From contig OX485805.1 of NCBI GenBank assembly GCA_950295325.1, forward strand, positions 1,676,501-1,740,500: a stretch of DNA of 64,000 bases. Direction: 5' to 3'. The position numbers and the translations under genes were made by a program. Origin of the DNA: Polytrichum commune. Lineage: Eukaryota > Streptophyta > Polytrichopsida > Polytrichales > Polytrichaceae. Shown one piece after another: positions 11,799-22,339 of the stretch. Numbering within the stretch: the stretch's first letter is position 1; each line of letters starts with the position of its first letter. Below the pieces are notes generated by a model that saw only the letters and a program-made list of their open reading frames with translations, ran no database searches and was not told where the DNA came from.

Positions 11799-14700
11799 AA
11801 TACTCCTAATTTGTCAATTTCAAGTAGAGGGGTTAGCCACTCCCCTCACTTTCTACCATATTTAGTTCTGAAATGAAAGTTTTGGAATGGCAATTTCGGT
11901 GCCGAAAATTTACTTGAAAATAAATATTACCTTTAGTAAACCATTTTTATGTTTTTAAGTCTATATATGTGTTTTTGGTAATATCAAAATCTTGATGGTT
12001 ATGTCAAATATACGGTCATGTAGGTGGCCTTCATTTGTTTTTGCGTTGAACTTTAAATGTCAAGTATATTTCATTTTATAGTCTAATTTATTTATTCATT
12101 TGAAGATGCTTATAATTTGCATTTGATGTTTTGTTGTTGAGTGGATGATTATTTCCGCATGATTTTCTCACTTATTATAGGCTTTGATTTGGTTGTTAAT
12201 ATGTAGCGTAACATTTTGGCGGACACCGACATTGAAGAAACATAAAAATTGAAGTTGGAGAAAATAGATTTTAACTCTGTCATCAATAGCTTGCACAACC
12301 TCTTTCTAAATCTTGTTTATCATTCCTATATGCCGCTTGGAGCCATTGCCTTTGGTTAGGCCAATTCTAGAATTTGATATTTATTTATTAGAGAATGAAT
12401 TTCTCAATGGATATAGATAAGGTGATCGTATCTTGTGTGTTTCTATCGTCAATGATCGTGGGGAGAATTTATGTGTAACAAAAAACAAATTGAGTTCTTG
12501 GGATCCAATATGGCAACAAGTGAACGATGTTTTTGAGCAGTCACTTTCCCGATATGAAGATTTAAAAGTTTTCAAAGGTAAAATATTTTGGGTATAGGAG
12601 GGTTGCCACCGAATTACAGCATGAAGACGGCACATAGATAAAATTCATGCTGATGAGGAGGAATGACATTATAGTGGGGATTGTATATGCCTTAATGCGA
12701 TGAATGCGACTAACGTTCTCTTGATTGTCATGAATGACATCAATAAATAAGGTATGAAGCCCATTGTTTTCAATTTTTTTAGTCAAATGTATTGAATCTT
12801 ATATTTATAAATTTATTTTGTTGAATGGTAAATTCACGAAGAATGATCACGTAAAGACCATTTTCGTTCATAAAATCTATCGCATTCGGAGGTTTGGGAT
12901 TTTTTAACACAAGAATTTAAAAAAAATTGTTCCCTGATGATTATGCTAAGTGCGAAAAGAAACGCCCATTGACTACATGGTATCCTCTATCTGCAAACAT
13001 TTTTGCAGCTTTCATGTACAATGTGAGTCAATTTTATGTTCTTACATTAAGTTGTTTTCTTCTTTTAAACTAAAAAATTTCAATGTTGATTTCAACGTAA
13101 TGTTGTAGCAACATCAGAAGAGGCATGTCGTAAGTACAAGGACAACATCCCGTTGGTCCAAATATCTTTTAGGCTTGAATTGGAGGCTATAGCAAATGCG
13201 GTGAGGAAAATAGTAAGAGCATATAGGTCAAAGGAGTTTGATAAATTCCTTGCAGTTGCGGATCCCGCAAATAACGTTGATTTTGTGAAAAATGTAAGTC
13301 TTAATTTACAGTATTCATTTGATTTTTATAATATGTTTTGTTAGATTATATATTTTATATTCAACATTGTTTTCATTGTTTTTAGGTAAATGAGCATAGG
13401 AATTCCACTCCTAATCCAAAAATGATTTTGGAGAAATTCCAAAAAATTACAAGAACTTTGATGGATGGCAAGTATAAAAAGAAATGATTGAAGTGGTGGA
13501 ATTCATCTCCGATGACACGCGAGGCTTGCATTTTTTTGCCTCCAAATTTTGTATACAATGATCTTGATTTATGGTTGTTGAAAACATTATTTTCATCTCA
13601 GATAATATTATAAATTATAATTATAAATGCATTTATGCTTATGAAAGCACATTAATCATTATTTAACATTTATATTTGTTAAGATAGCTATTTGACATAA
13701 CGCTTTATATATAAATTTTAATCTTTTGTTGGAGGAGGATGCCATCAATGAATTTTATGACATTCTACCATAAATAGGTGATGTGGTTTGGGATAATGTC
13801 CTCTAAATTGGAGATTACATAGAGAAATGACGTTGTCTTCTTTGGAACAAAGCGTATACTTCAATATTATGCGGTTTAATACCATTTGCAAAATCCACAA
13901 TATTGATGAAGAATCATGAAGATGAATTGGCAGTGAAACGTGTGATATATATGTATTTTTTTCCACTTGACTATTTTGAAGTAATAAAATTTACCACCAT
14001 TGGTGATATTGAATTAAATTTGTTTATTGAATTTGTGTAGGTATCTAACAAGGGAGCTCGAATCCCGGAAAGCAATTTTATTGCAAACGTTGTCTTCATT
14101 CTTGAACTCATGGGCTGACATGTCAAGTGACCAATGCATATTTTCAGCCTTGCAGTTGATATTGTGGATTCATGGTTTATTGGTTCATTATCTATAGTTT
14201 ATTGAATATCCAACAAATTTCTATCCCGCCGAAGAAAAAACTTTTGGTTTTCAATGGAACCATCACAACCAATGAAGAAAGAACATCATGAGGAACAACT
14301 ATATGTTGGGAGAGGAGGTAAACGTAAACGGAAAGCGCATGCTACACCAACACCTTCTGTACCAGCGAAAGTGGTTGTACCGTCACCGCCACCGCCACCA
14401 TGTACACCAATGCTACAAAACAATAAAAATAATGTTGATTTGCATTTTGATGATATTGCATTAACTCTTAGTCCATCCCAAGTTGTTATTGCTTCAACAC
14501 CTTCAAATTTTGTTTTTCAATCTCAATATGTGGTTGTTAAAGGTTATGATGGATCTAATATACACAAGGTTTCTACGTTTTTGAAGATTGACTCCATTAC
14601 CAATATGTTGGAGAATGTTGCATCGACAACCTAGTGTTGATGTCGTCGTTTGATTTTTTTTAAAATGTTAGTGAGCTTGAATAATATTAATTAATTTTGG

Positions 14701-15335
14701 ATGTTTTTTCAAGTTTTTGTGCTTGAAAATAATACTTTGTTGTTTATAAAATTCTAATATATTTCATTTTGATTTATAGGTTGGCTATGCTCGCAAGACT
14801 CGTGTTTCGTCCGAAATTTATAAAATTGGTGGATTTGATCTTATCATTACGGATTTGCCAGAGGGTCTGCCTATTCTAAATGTGTCTTCTCCTTCAAATT
14901 TAAGTCCATCTTGGAATGCACATAACTCAAAGGACATAGAGGCTTTATTTGAGTTTACAGATAGTTTTTTCTCACAGATGATGTTTCATTGTTATTATTT
15001 CTTCCGGAGTTCAAAATAGTTAGAACTGATGTTAGAGCATATGCTGCTTCATATGGATTTGCATTGACAAAGGATTGGTGGACAATAAATGAATTACAAT
15101 TGTGTTTGCCAACATATATAAAACTTACGGTACACTCCTATCTAAAATCTTCAAGTATATATTTTTAATATGTGTGGATTATATTTGTTGTTTGATATCA
15201 TGACAAATAACTATTTTCTAATAATGAGTATACAACATTGTATATAGAGTCGACGGTTTCGACTCATGATGTTCTTTCGATTGGAGCCATGTCCACAATT
15301 TGTTTTCAACAAAGTAGGTGGTCTATCTCCAATGG

Positions 15336-15412
15336 GGGAGTGCTATCTTATGAGCGGTGAGCAATGAGCGGTGAGCGATGAGCGGTAACTTATGAGCAGT
15401 GAGGAAGATGAA
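15336..15412 (+). repeat. Left terminal inverted repeat of the inner MULE
   Basis: Reads GGGAGTGCTATCTTATGAGC, then near-tandem 8-bp units (GAGCGGT, GAGCAAT, GAGCGAT), then AACTTATGAGCAGTGAGG. It is the inverted partner of 26885-26971, which carries the same GCTATCTTATGAGC and octamer tract. Confidence 0.85.
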
Positions 15413-15531
15413 AATTTTGGTAATAGGGCCACCAATATCCTATAACCGTGGAATTGTGGCCTTAAAAATGATGATTTTAGGGTTTAGTAATAAGAGGGTT
15501 GAGAAGGATAAACAACATGAAGTCCAAAAAT

Positions 15532-18500
15532 TTATTCATAAGTAGTAGCACTAGACATGAAACTATCTTTTGCCTCGTCATCTATATATATTCGAGCACC
15601 TTTGCATTGCGAATTGATTTTGGAACTATAGCAAGATTCTTCATTTGGATCCGAATCTTCGAGATTCAACATTGCAATTGCAACATTCTCGGCATATGAT
15701 GGGAGACGCGGGCTACGACTTGGACTTCGTAGGAATTGTCTATGTGCCCAAAACGGGAGACATGTCCTCTTTCCAATCGTATTCCTGAAATCAAATCGAT
15801 GAAACGTGTAAATAATGTGAAGAAATAAAAATGAACCAATGAATTGAATGAAACGAATGAATTGAATAAAAAAAATTTGTATCAAAACTTACTCACACTC
15901 AAATTCAAGCATCTCCTCATCCGAGAGGTCATCATCTTCTTTTGTGAGATCTTGTATATTCTCCTTAGATGACCCCTCTTTCAAAACCTTTTCCAAAAGC
16001 GGTTTCAATATGTGCTCAAACATGTCATTATCACCCTCAAATGCAAGAAGATGTCTGCCACATGCGCGTGTTGCTAGGATAGAAGCTCCAGTGGAACATG
16101 TCAAATCAACAACGCGTCCATTCGATGGTGTAAACAATTCAATAAGATCTTGAAAAAAACGCGGCGATTTTTGATATGGCCCCCTCCAAGGTCTTCCCGA
16201 TTTTTGAAGAAGCGTGTTTTTTTCATCCACAAAATTGAAAAGCAAGTTTTTGCTTTTCAATCCAGTGCCGAAAAAAGTGGAGTTTGGTTGTCTCGTGGAT
16301 TTTTTGGTAGTAAAATCCCTTACCAAGACATGAGCCATAAATGCCGGAGTCTACAAAAAAAATGTAAATTGTGTTAAAACTATATACAATGCAAATAACA
16401 CCAAAATAATTAAATAGAAACAATTGTGATGTGTTATACTTACGGTGTAGGTTGGAGACTCCGGATCCTTGAACACCATGTACGAATTGAGGCAAATAAA
16501 AGTCCTAAGAACTTTCATGTTGCCGTTGTGTAAGGTTGAATTCAAAACCTTCTTGGTTTGCATATCGATAGCAGAAAATACTATGAGGACACCATCATCA
16601 GACAAGATGGACTTGCACAAGGACATTGTTGCAACCATCCAGTTCTTGTCATATTTATTCCAAAGAGGAATTTCAGCAGGACTATTGGAGAGGTTGAAGT
16701 CAAAACCGTCCGGAAATTGCAGAAAAACCAAGTCAACGGCAAATGGAGTCGGACTTCCCATGACATGAAATTCGCGATTGTCTTTGAACTGAAATACCAC
16801 AACATATCACAATATAAGACACAAAATAAAATCCAAATGAAAGTAAGAACATTACAGAAAATACAAAATGAAGATTACTTACATTTTCAAGAAATGCCCG
16901 CCATTGGATCCACTCAGGAGGGCTTACTTCAACCCCTTCAGACTTGTTCTTGACAGCAGTAGATCGAGCAAAAGAGAGCGTAAGAAAGTTCTTCAGTATG
17001 AATAACTCTTTTCTCAAAACATTCGTTGGCGCACGATGAATAGCGTCATAGGTGCTAGAATAATGAAATTCCAATACATCGCACCCGGATTTTGAACTTT
17101 CGCCTCCAAGTGTATTCTTATCCAAATCATTGGAAAGAACAAGCAATTCTTCATGTTGTGAAATTTCCGATTGACCTTGTATTTTGGTTTCAGGAACATA
17201 TTTTCTCTTACGACGTTTTGTCTCTTTTGGTTCTGGCTCTCTAAGTTTAAGCTGCACAATTTGTGCTTGCAAAATTGCAGTATCACGAGGATCTACATTT
17301 TTGGCATCATTTATCTGACGGATTGTCTTCTCACTTGACGGACATGCATCCTTAGGACAATCAAGATACCAACCACAATCCTCATAGTGTGGGAGCGACC
17401 AATCTAAACAAATCTCAGTAGTGAACATGCATGAGTCTTCCGCACCAGTGTCAAGCCAATTTGGAAAAAAACGAGGTTCTCCTATAACGCATTTGTGCGG
17501 AATCAAAACATATCGGAAATACCTACACACAAAAATATTATGAGCCAAATATTGAATGAAAAGTAAAATGTAATGAAAAAATATCAAGAAATAGTAAAGA
17601 ATAAGTTGTACCTGTATAGAACACGCTTCATAGCAAGATCAATATTCGGTTGCTCATCCCAAACGTTGTATTTTTTTACTTTTCCGCTTTTGAATTCACG
17701 ATAGAATATTGAATTGAAAGCCGCAAACTTCCAGGTTTGGATATATTCGGAGAGAGTAGGCACATCTGCAGGCAATTGAAGAGGAGATGAAAGAATACTT
17801 TGAAGCTCTTCAATAGCTTTTTTCTCTAACTGTGCCCAATATGTAGCCTTTGATAACCAATCATCAAGTGCAGAATCAGAGAGGGGTGATTTCGGGAAAT
17901 GCAATGCATCTTTGTCAAATCTATTGCCATTCCAAAGCTTGAGCCATCCGACTTTGACATCTGGATCCACATTACTAACAGCAACACGATGAAGTTTCTC
18001 TTGTAACATTTCAGGCACCGAAAATGAACTCCAATGGTGCTTAATTTCTTCAAGAAAAGCAGGGGTGAGGTTGATGTCAGCAATTGCTAGTTGTTTTGTA
18101 AAACTAGAAGACAACATTGCACGTTTTTTGTTGACAGCTGCGGACATTGCTTTAGAAACTCCTTCTGAAGTTCGTTCAAGAGGATGGGTTTCATTGTAAA
18201 GGTTGAGAGCAATATCGCTAGCCTCGGTAAGTTCTTGCTGAAAAATCAAACAAAATCCAAAATTAATAAGTACATATAGATGTGATCTAAATGAAAGATA
18301 AATAAACATTAAAAACATAGTAGGAAATGCTAGAAAAACTTACACTGTACATATAATCAAGAAAAATTGGCCGCGTCAAAGAATACCAAGTTTCAACGGA
18401 CTTCTCCTCACATCGCTTATAACTTCTAGGATCCAGTTGTTTTTTAAAAGAAGTCAAAGGCATGGTGCCAATACTTTGCATCCGATACAAAGTATGCACC

Positions 18501-21500
18501 AAATTGGTAGAAACGTGAGAGTTTTCTGTTGACCTGAAAAAATATTGAATTCATGGATTTAGGATGATATAATTCAAATAACAAAATACAAACCAGAAAT
18601 AAATGAAAATAAAGAAGTAAAAACATTACTTGTTGATGTCGTGCATAGCAGTCAACAAACTTGGAATGTCATCAAGCTCGGGCGCCAAAATGATGGAATC
18701 CACAACGACATGAAGCTCGTAATCTTCGGTATGCAAGCGGTCAATATAACTTTTCCAAGCAAAAAATCTGTGATTACCATCCCATATGAAGAACATCTTG
18801 TTCTTGTATGATGTAAATGAAGGATCGGCATTTAACTCAGTTTCAAACACCGCATTAGCTTGAGCCCAATTTGGGCTCCAAGATGCACGAACCTCGTCAT
18901 CTACAAATTGAAAATTTCCCTTAGAGTCGGTAGCCGATAGATAAAACACACGGTCACCATCACGATAACCATTGAAAAAGTCAGCCTCCAATTTAGTGAT
19001 GTCGCCTCTCAAAGCAGGACGCACAATAGGCATTGGAACCATGCGACATAAAGGTACACGCAAACGAGATTTCGGTCCAGCACGGATTGAAGAAATTGTT
19101 GAAGTGGAATTAACCTTTCGCTTGTCCGTAAGCTCCCAGACTTTCTGTTGATAGGTTTTATTGTCACCATCATTATCTTCATCCGAGTCAAAATCATCGA
19201 GAGATTCATTTATTTTTTTCTTTTTCTTATTATGAAGATTTGACGATATGTCCTGATGAACATGAACTTGTTGAGATGGACGATCTTGAGTTGAATGCAT
19301 TGTAGAATCATCACCAGTAGAAATAACAGTCGTTCTCTCCAAATCCATTGATTGGTCCTAAAACAAATGAAATAAGTTTCATAAATATTTCAAAACCAGT
19401 AGAAACACATTAGCAATAACATTACAAAAACAACAGCAATAGCAACAACAATAACAACAGAATACCACGAACACAAGGAAAAATAACAAAAATGATTCTA
19501 AACACTACCATTTGCACCTTTAAATATTGTACGATAAGGGTGGCCGCTCACCCCAAAACTACAAGGGCAGACCCTGTGCGTTAACGCACAGGGTCTGTGT
19601 GTCCAACTACAGGTCTACAAAAGTTGGGCGCGAGGTTTGGGTCGAACGACCCAAACTGTCCACGCGGTTTCGATCGAGCGACCCAAACTAGACGGACAGT
19701 TTGGATCGACCGACCCAAACTAGACGGACAGTTTGGGTCGCTCGACCCAAACTAGGCCGACAGTTTGGGTCGCTCGACCCAAACTAGGTCGACAGTTTGG
19801 GTCGAGCGACCCAAACCAGGCAGACAGTTTGGGTCGAGCGACCCAAACCAGGCAGACAGTTTGGGTCGACCGACCCAAACTGCCCGTAATTTACGCCTAA
19901 TTATGCGCAATTACCCAGTCATCACGAAAATACAAACAAACCTTGTACTGCACCTGTAGATGAGAGAGCTTGCAGCGACGAGCTCCGGTCCTATAGATGA
20001 GAGGAAAAAGACTGAATGCTTTGAAGGTGTGGCAATTTATACTACTCGTCCCTGCGGCCATATTTAGCGTGGCTCTTCGTGCCCCGCATAGCCGCTAGAA
20101 AGTTGCCAGCACAGACCCTGTGCGTTAACGCACAGGGTCTACTTGCCCAACTTTGTGAAGCCTTTAGCTAGGCAAGTAGACCCCGTGCGTTAACGCACAG
20201 GGTCTGCGCTGGCAACTTTGAGGCCACTGTGCGTTAGCGCATAAGGCCTGTGCGTTAATCGCACAGGGCCGAGACTTGAATTTGCTAAAAACTTTTTTTT
20301 TTGAATTTGGAGAAAAACTTTTGTCTGGAATTGGTAGATTTGCCAAAACTTGTAAAATCTGGAAAAAATGCTAATGGGGTCCAAAAAATAAATAAAAAAT
20401 ATGCTATATTATCTAAATCTTCGTAGCTACAAAATCTTCTTATATTTTGTTTTGGTTTGAAATCATTTTCTTTTCTCATTCTTCTATCTATTTCCTTGTT
20501 TTGGGCGACCTCGTAGATTTTGGGTTTCGGGGTAAAAAAAAAATAATGCTATTTTGTGTCATTTTCTAGCTCCTATAACGTATTGCATGAATACTTGAGT
20601 AGACATATTTCTCATTTCTTGCATTCTAACCCCGTTTTGAATGGTTTTTTTGTTCCTACGCTCTGAAGATCGATTTAAATTCATACAATAAATATTTGTT
20701 TACTTTTAGGCTCTCCTAGTCGTTTTACCTCCCAACTTTTGGCCTTCCTAAGTTGCTCTTACAAACCCTGTGCGTTAATGCACAGGGTTTCTCCTCCCAA
20801 CTTTTTGCCTCCTAAGTTGCTCTTGCAAACCCTGTGCGTTAACGCACATGGTTTCTCCTCCCAACTTTTTGCCTCCTAAGTTGGTCTTGCAAACCCTGTG
20901 CGTTAACGCACATGGTTTCTCCTCCCAATTTTTTGCCTCCTAAGTTGCTCTTACAAACCCTGTGCGTTAACGTACATGGTTTTTCCTCCCAACTTTTTGC
21001 CTCCTAAGTTGCTCTTACAAACCCTGTGCGTTAACGCACAGGGTTTCTCCTCCCAACTTTTGGCCTTCCTAAGTTGCTATTACAAATCTTCTGCGTTAAC
21101 GCACAGGGTTTTAGCTCCCAACTTTTGGCCTCCCTAAGTTGCTCTTATAAACCTTGTGCGTTAACGTATAGGGTTTTACCTCCAAACTTCTTGCCTCCTA
21201 AGTTGCTCTTATAAACCCTGAATGTTCTCCTCCTGACTTCTAGCCTTCCTAAATTTCTGTTATATATCATGTGCATTAACGTATAGGTTTTTTCCTCTCC
21301 AATTTATAACTTCTATAAATTGCTACTACATGATATGTGAGTGAACGTACAAGGTTCTCCGTCCTAACTTACAACTTATGCACTATCAAATTATGTGAAC
21401 GTTGAACTGACTTACCTTTTTGTTTGTCGTCTTCTTTGAACCCGTCTTCAATTCGGACTCTGATATACGATCATCTATATCTTCTTTGCTCTTTGCACCT

Positions 21501-21697
21501 TCATCATCCTCCATCGCATCAAAATCCAGTGTCTTCATAGTTTCTTCTACCGTACTCAACAAGTTTTTTTTCCCTTCCTTATTTGCATTCTTCTTTCCCA
21601 CACTCAGTCTGAACCTCTTTTTCTCGAAAGTGAAATACAAAGCTTTCCTACGTCTTCTCTTCGGCCTCACGGGTGTTCTCTCTACATCGTCCACCAT
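15532..21697 (-). CDS. ParB-like domain plus beta-class DNA methyltransferase-like protein of the MULE (8 exons, 1,173 aa)
   Basis: Exons (minus): 21697-21416, 19357-18630, 18533-18344, 18237-17612, 17522-16883, 16788-16444, 16350-15893, 15784-15532. All junctions are GT-AG with matching phases, giving 1,173 codons plus a stop. Residues 1-94 are basic/acidic with an RPKRRRRK nuclear-signal-like patch. Residues ~195-337 form a domain with FFNGYRDGDR and WDGNHR (D287-R291), resembling the ParB/sulfiredoxin-like DG(N/H)HR motif. Residues 823-937 hold the motif IV region, where the usual (D/N/S)PP(Y/W) reads LQFPDG (845-850). Residues 1019-1025, DLTCSTG, match SAM-binding motif I (DxFxGxG), followed by an acidic AFEGD (E1042). 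Motif IV before I is the beta-class N6/N4 order. The family suggests DNA adenine or cytosine-N4 methylation, but the altered motif IV makes activity doubtful. Its role in the element is unknown. The promoter region is shared, divergently, with the transposase gene. Confidence 0.8.
19568..19597. repeat. 30-bp perfect palindrome
   Basis: A perfect self-complementary 30-mer whose core is CTGTGCGTTAACGCACAG with flanks CAGACC...GGTCTG. It is the isolated first member of the GCGTTAACGC palindrome family that recurs at 20113-21176. Confidence 0.95.
19635..19882. repeat. Tandem array of TTTGGGTCG-NN-CGACCCAAA palindromes (8 units)
   Basis: Eight near-identical palindromes TTTGGGTCGNNCGACCCAAA (the central dinucleotide varies: AA, AG, AC, CT) are spaced ~31-34 bp apart, with spacers such as CTAGACGGACAG and CAGGCAGACAG. 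All but one or two have perfect arms. The same palindrome recurs at 24511-24660, inside the intron of the transposase gene. Confidence 0.95.
20099..20219. repeat. Inverted repeat of two palindromes
   Basis: Two GCGTTAACGC-centred palindromes (20113-20140 and 20178-20205) lie in inverted repeat arms: AAAGTTGCCAGC on the left pairs with GCTGGCAACTTT on the right, and inner GGTCTACTTGCC pairs with GGCAAGTAGACC. The whole ~120 bp can fold as one long hairpin or as two separate cruciforms. A third, less perfect pair follows at 20225-20272. Confidence 0.9.
20700..21340. repeat. 64-bp tandem repeat with GCGTTAACGC palindrome core
   Basis: A ~64-bp unit (TCCTCCCAACTTTTTGCCTC, CTAAGTTGCTCTTACAAACC, then the palindrome CTGTGCGTTAACGCACAG) is repeated. 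Palindrome cores lie near 20763, 20827, 20891, 20955, 21019, 21084 and 21149, with at least two decayed copies after that. Spacing is constant at 64-65 bp. Single-base differences (for example CACATGG for CACAGGG) are shared by neighbouring units, which indicates tandem expansion. Confidence 0.95.
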
Positions 21698-22339
21698 CGT
21701 TGGTGTCTATGATATGTTTTCTATCAGGTACTATCTTTTATTCTTCCAATGTATCTATCTCACAAAATCCGGCGTATATTACAATCACATGTTGTAATTG
21801 GCGTTCAATGAGCGAGATATTTCGACGCGTTTGTCATTATGTGTTTATTTTTGTTATATCCGCCAAAATTTTCTGACACCTACTTTGTTCTATTCATAAT
21901 GAGCAATAATTTATTTTTCCAACCAATTTTAATTCTTTCTACATCTATGTCAGTCCACACATATATATTTTTGTTTTCTACCAATACTTTTAGTATTTGA
22001 CGCCATTTTGTATATATCTTGCTCGTAAATATTCTCTGACTATTATTGTGTTATGTCCACTTCTGTATTATTAGATGCTATGTATCACACGCTTTCATCT
22101 CCATCCATTATTGTATCACACGTTTTCATTTCCATTCATTTCCTCACACAACTCTATACAAAACCAACATTCACCCCATATTTTTGTGATGTGTTGTTCA
22201 TATATTCTTTTGATTTTCTATGGCTACCATTAGAGCTCATGGATCTTTTGTTTCCTTCATCTTGCCACTCTAAGATGATGGTCATGTGAGTGTTTCAGAG
22301 GATTTACTTAGTTTGAGATTCAACCTCCAGATAGGAACC
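21698..22339. promoter_or_regulatory. Divergent promoter region of the two MULE genes
   Basis: This ~640-bp gap separates the start codons of the minus-strand methyltransferase-like gene (21697) and the plus-strand transposase gene (22340). Each has its 5' end here, so it should hold both promoters. It is AT-rich, with TATA-like tracts such as ATATATATTTTT near 21960. No specific element can be assigned from sequence alone. Confidence 0.5.

Larger units (their letters stand above)
19358..21415 (-). other. Palindrome-packed intron 1 of the methyltransferase-like gene
   Basis: The 2.06-kb first intron runs from donor AAG-GTAAGT (exon end 21416) to acceptor TTTTAG (exon start 19357). It is far longer than the other introns of the gene (about 70-110 bp). 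Nearly all the palindrome arrays of the element lie in it. 20280-20700 is ordinary AT-rich sequence. Confidence 0.8.

Noticed and set aside
15532-19348. Bacterial or phage contamination as the source of the ParB/methyltransferase-like gene
   Set aside because: The gene has seven GT-AG introns with matching phases, plant-like base composition and two decayed relatives in flanking plant DNA. It is resident in the nuclear genome.
19635-21340. CRISPR array
   Set aside because: Units are palindromes in tandem with similar spacers and no unique spacers or cas genes, inside an intron of a plant transposon gene.
21420-21876. Plus-strand Ser-rich ORFs
   Set aside because: They are antisense shadows of exon 1 of the minus-strand methyltransferase-like gene, which has splice support.
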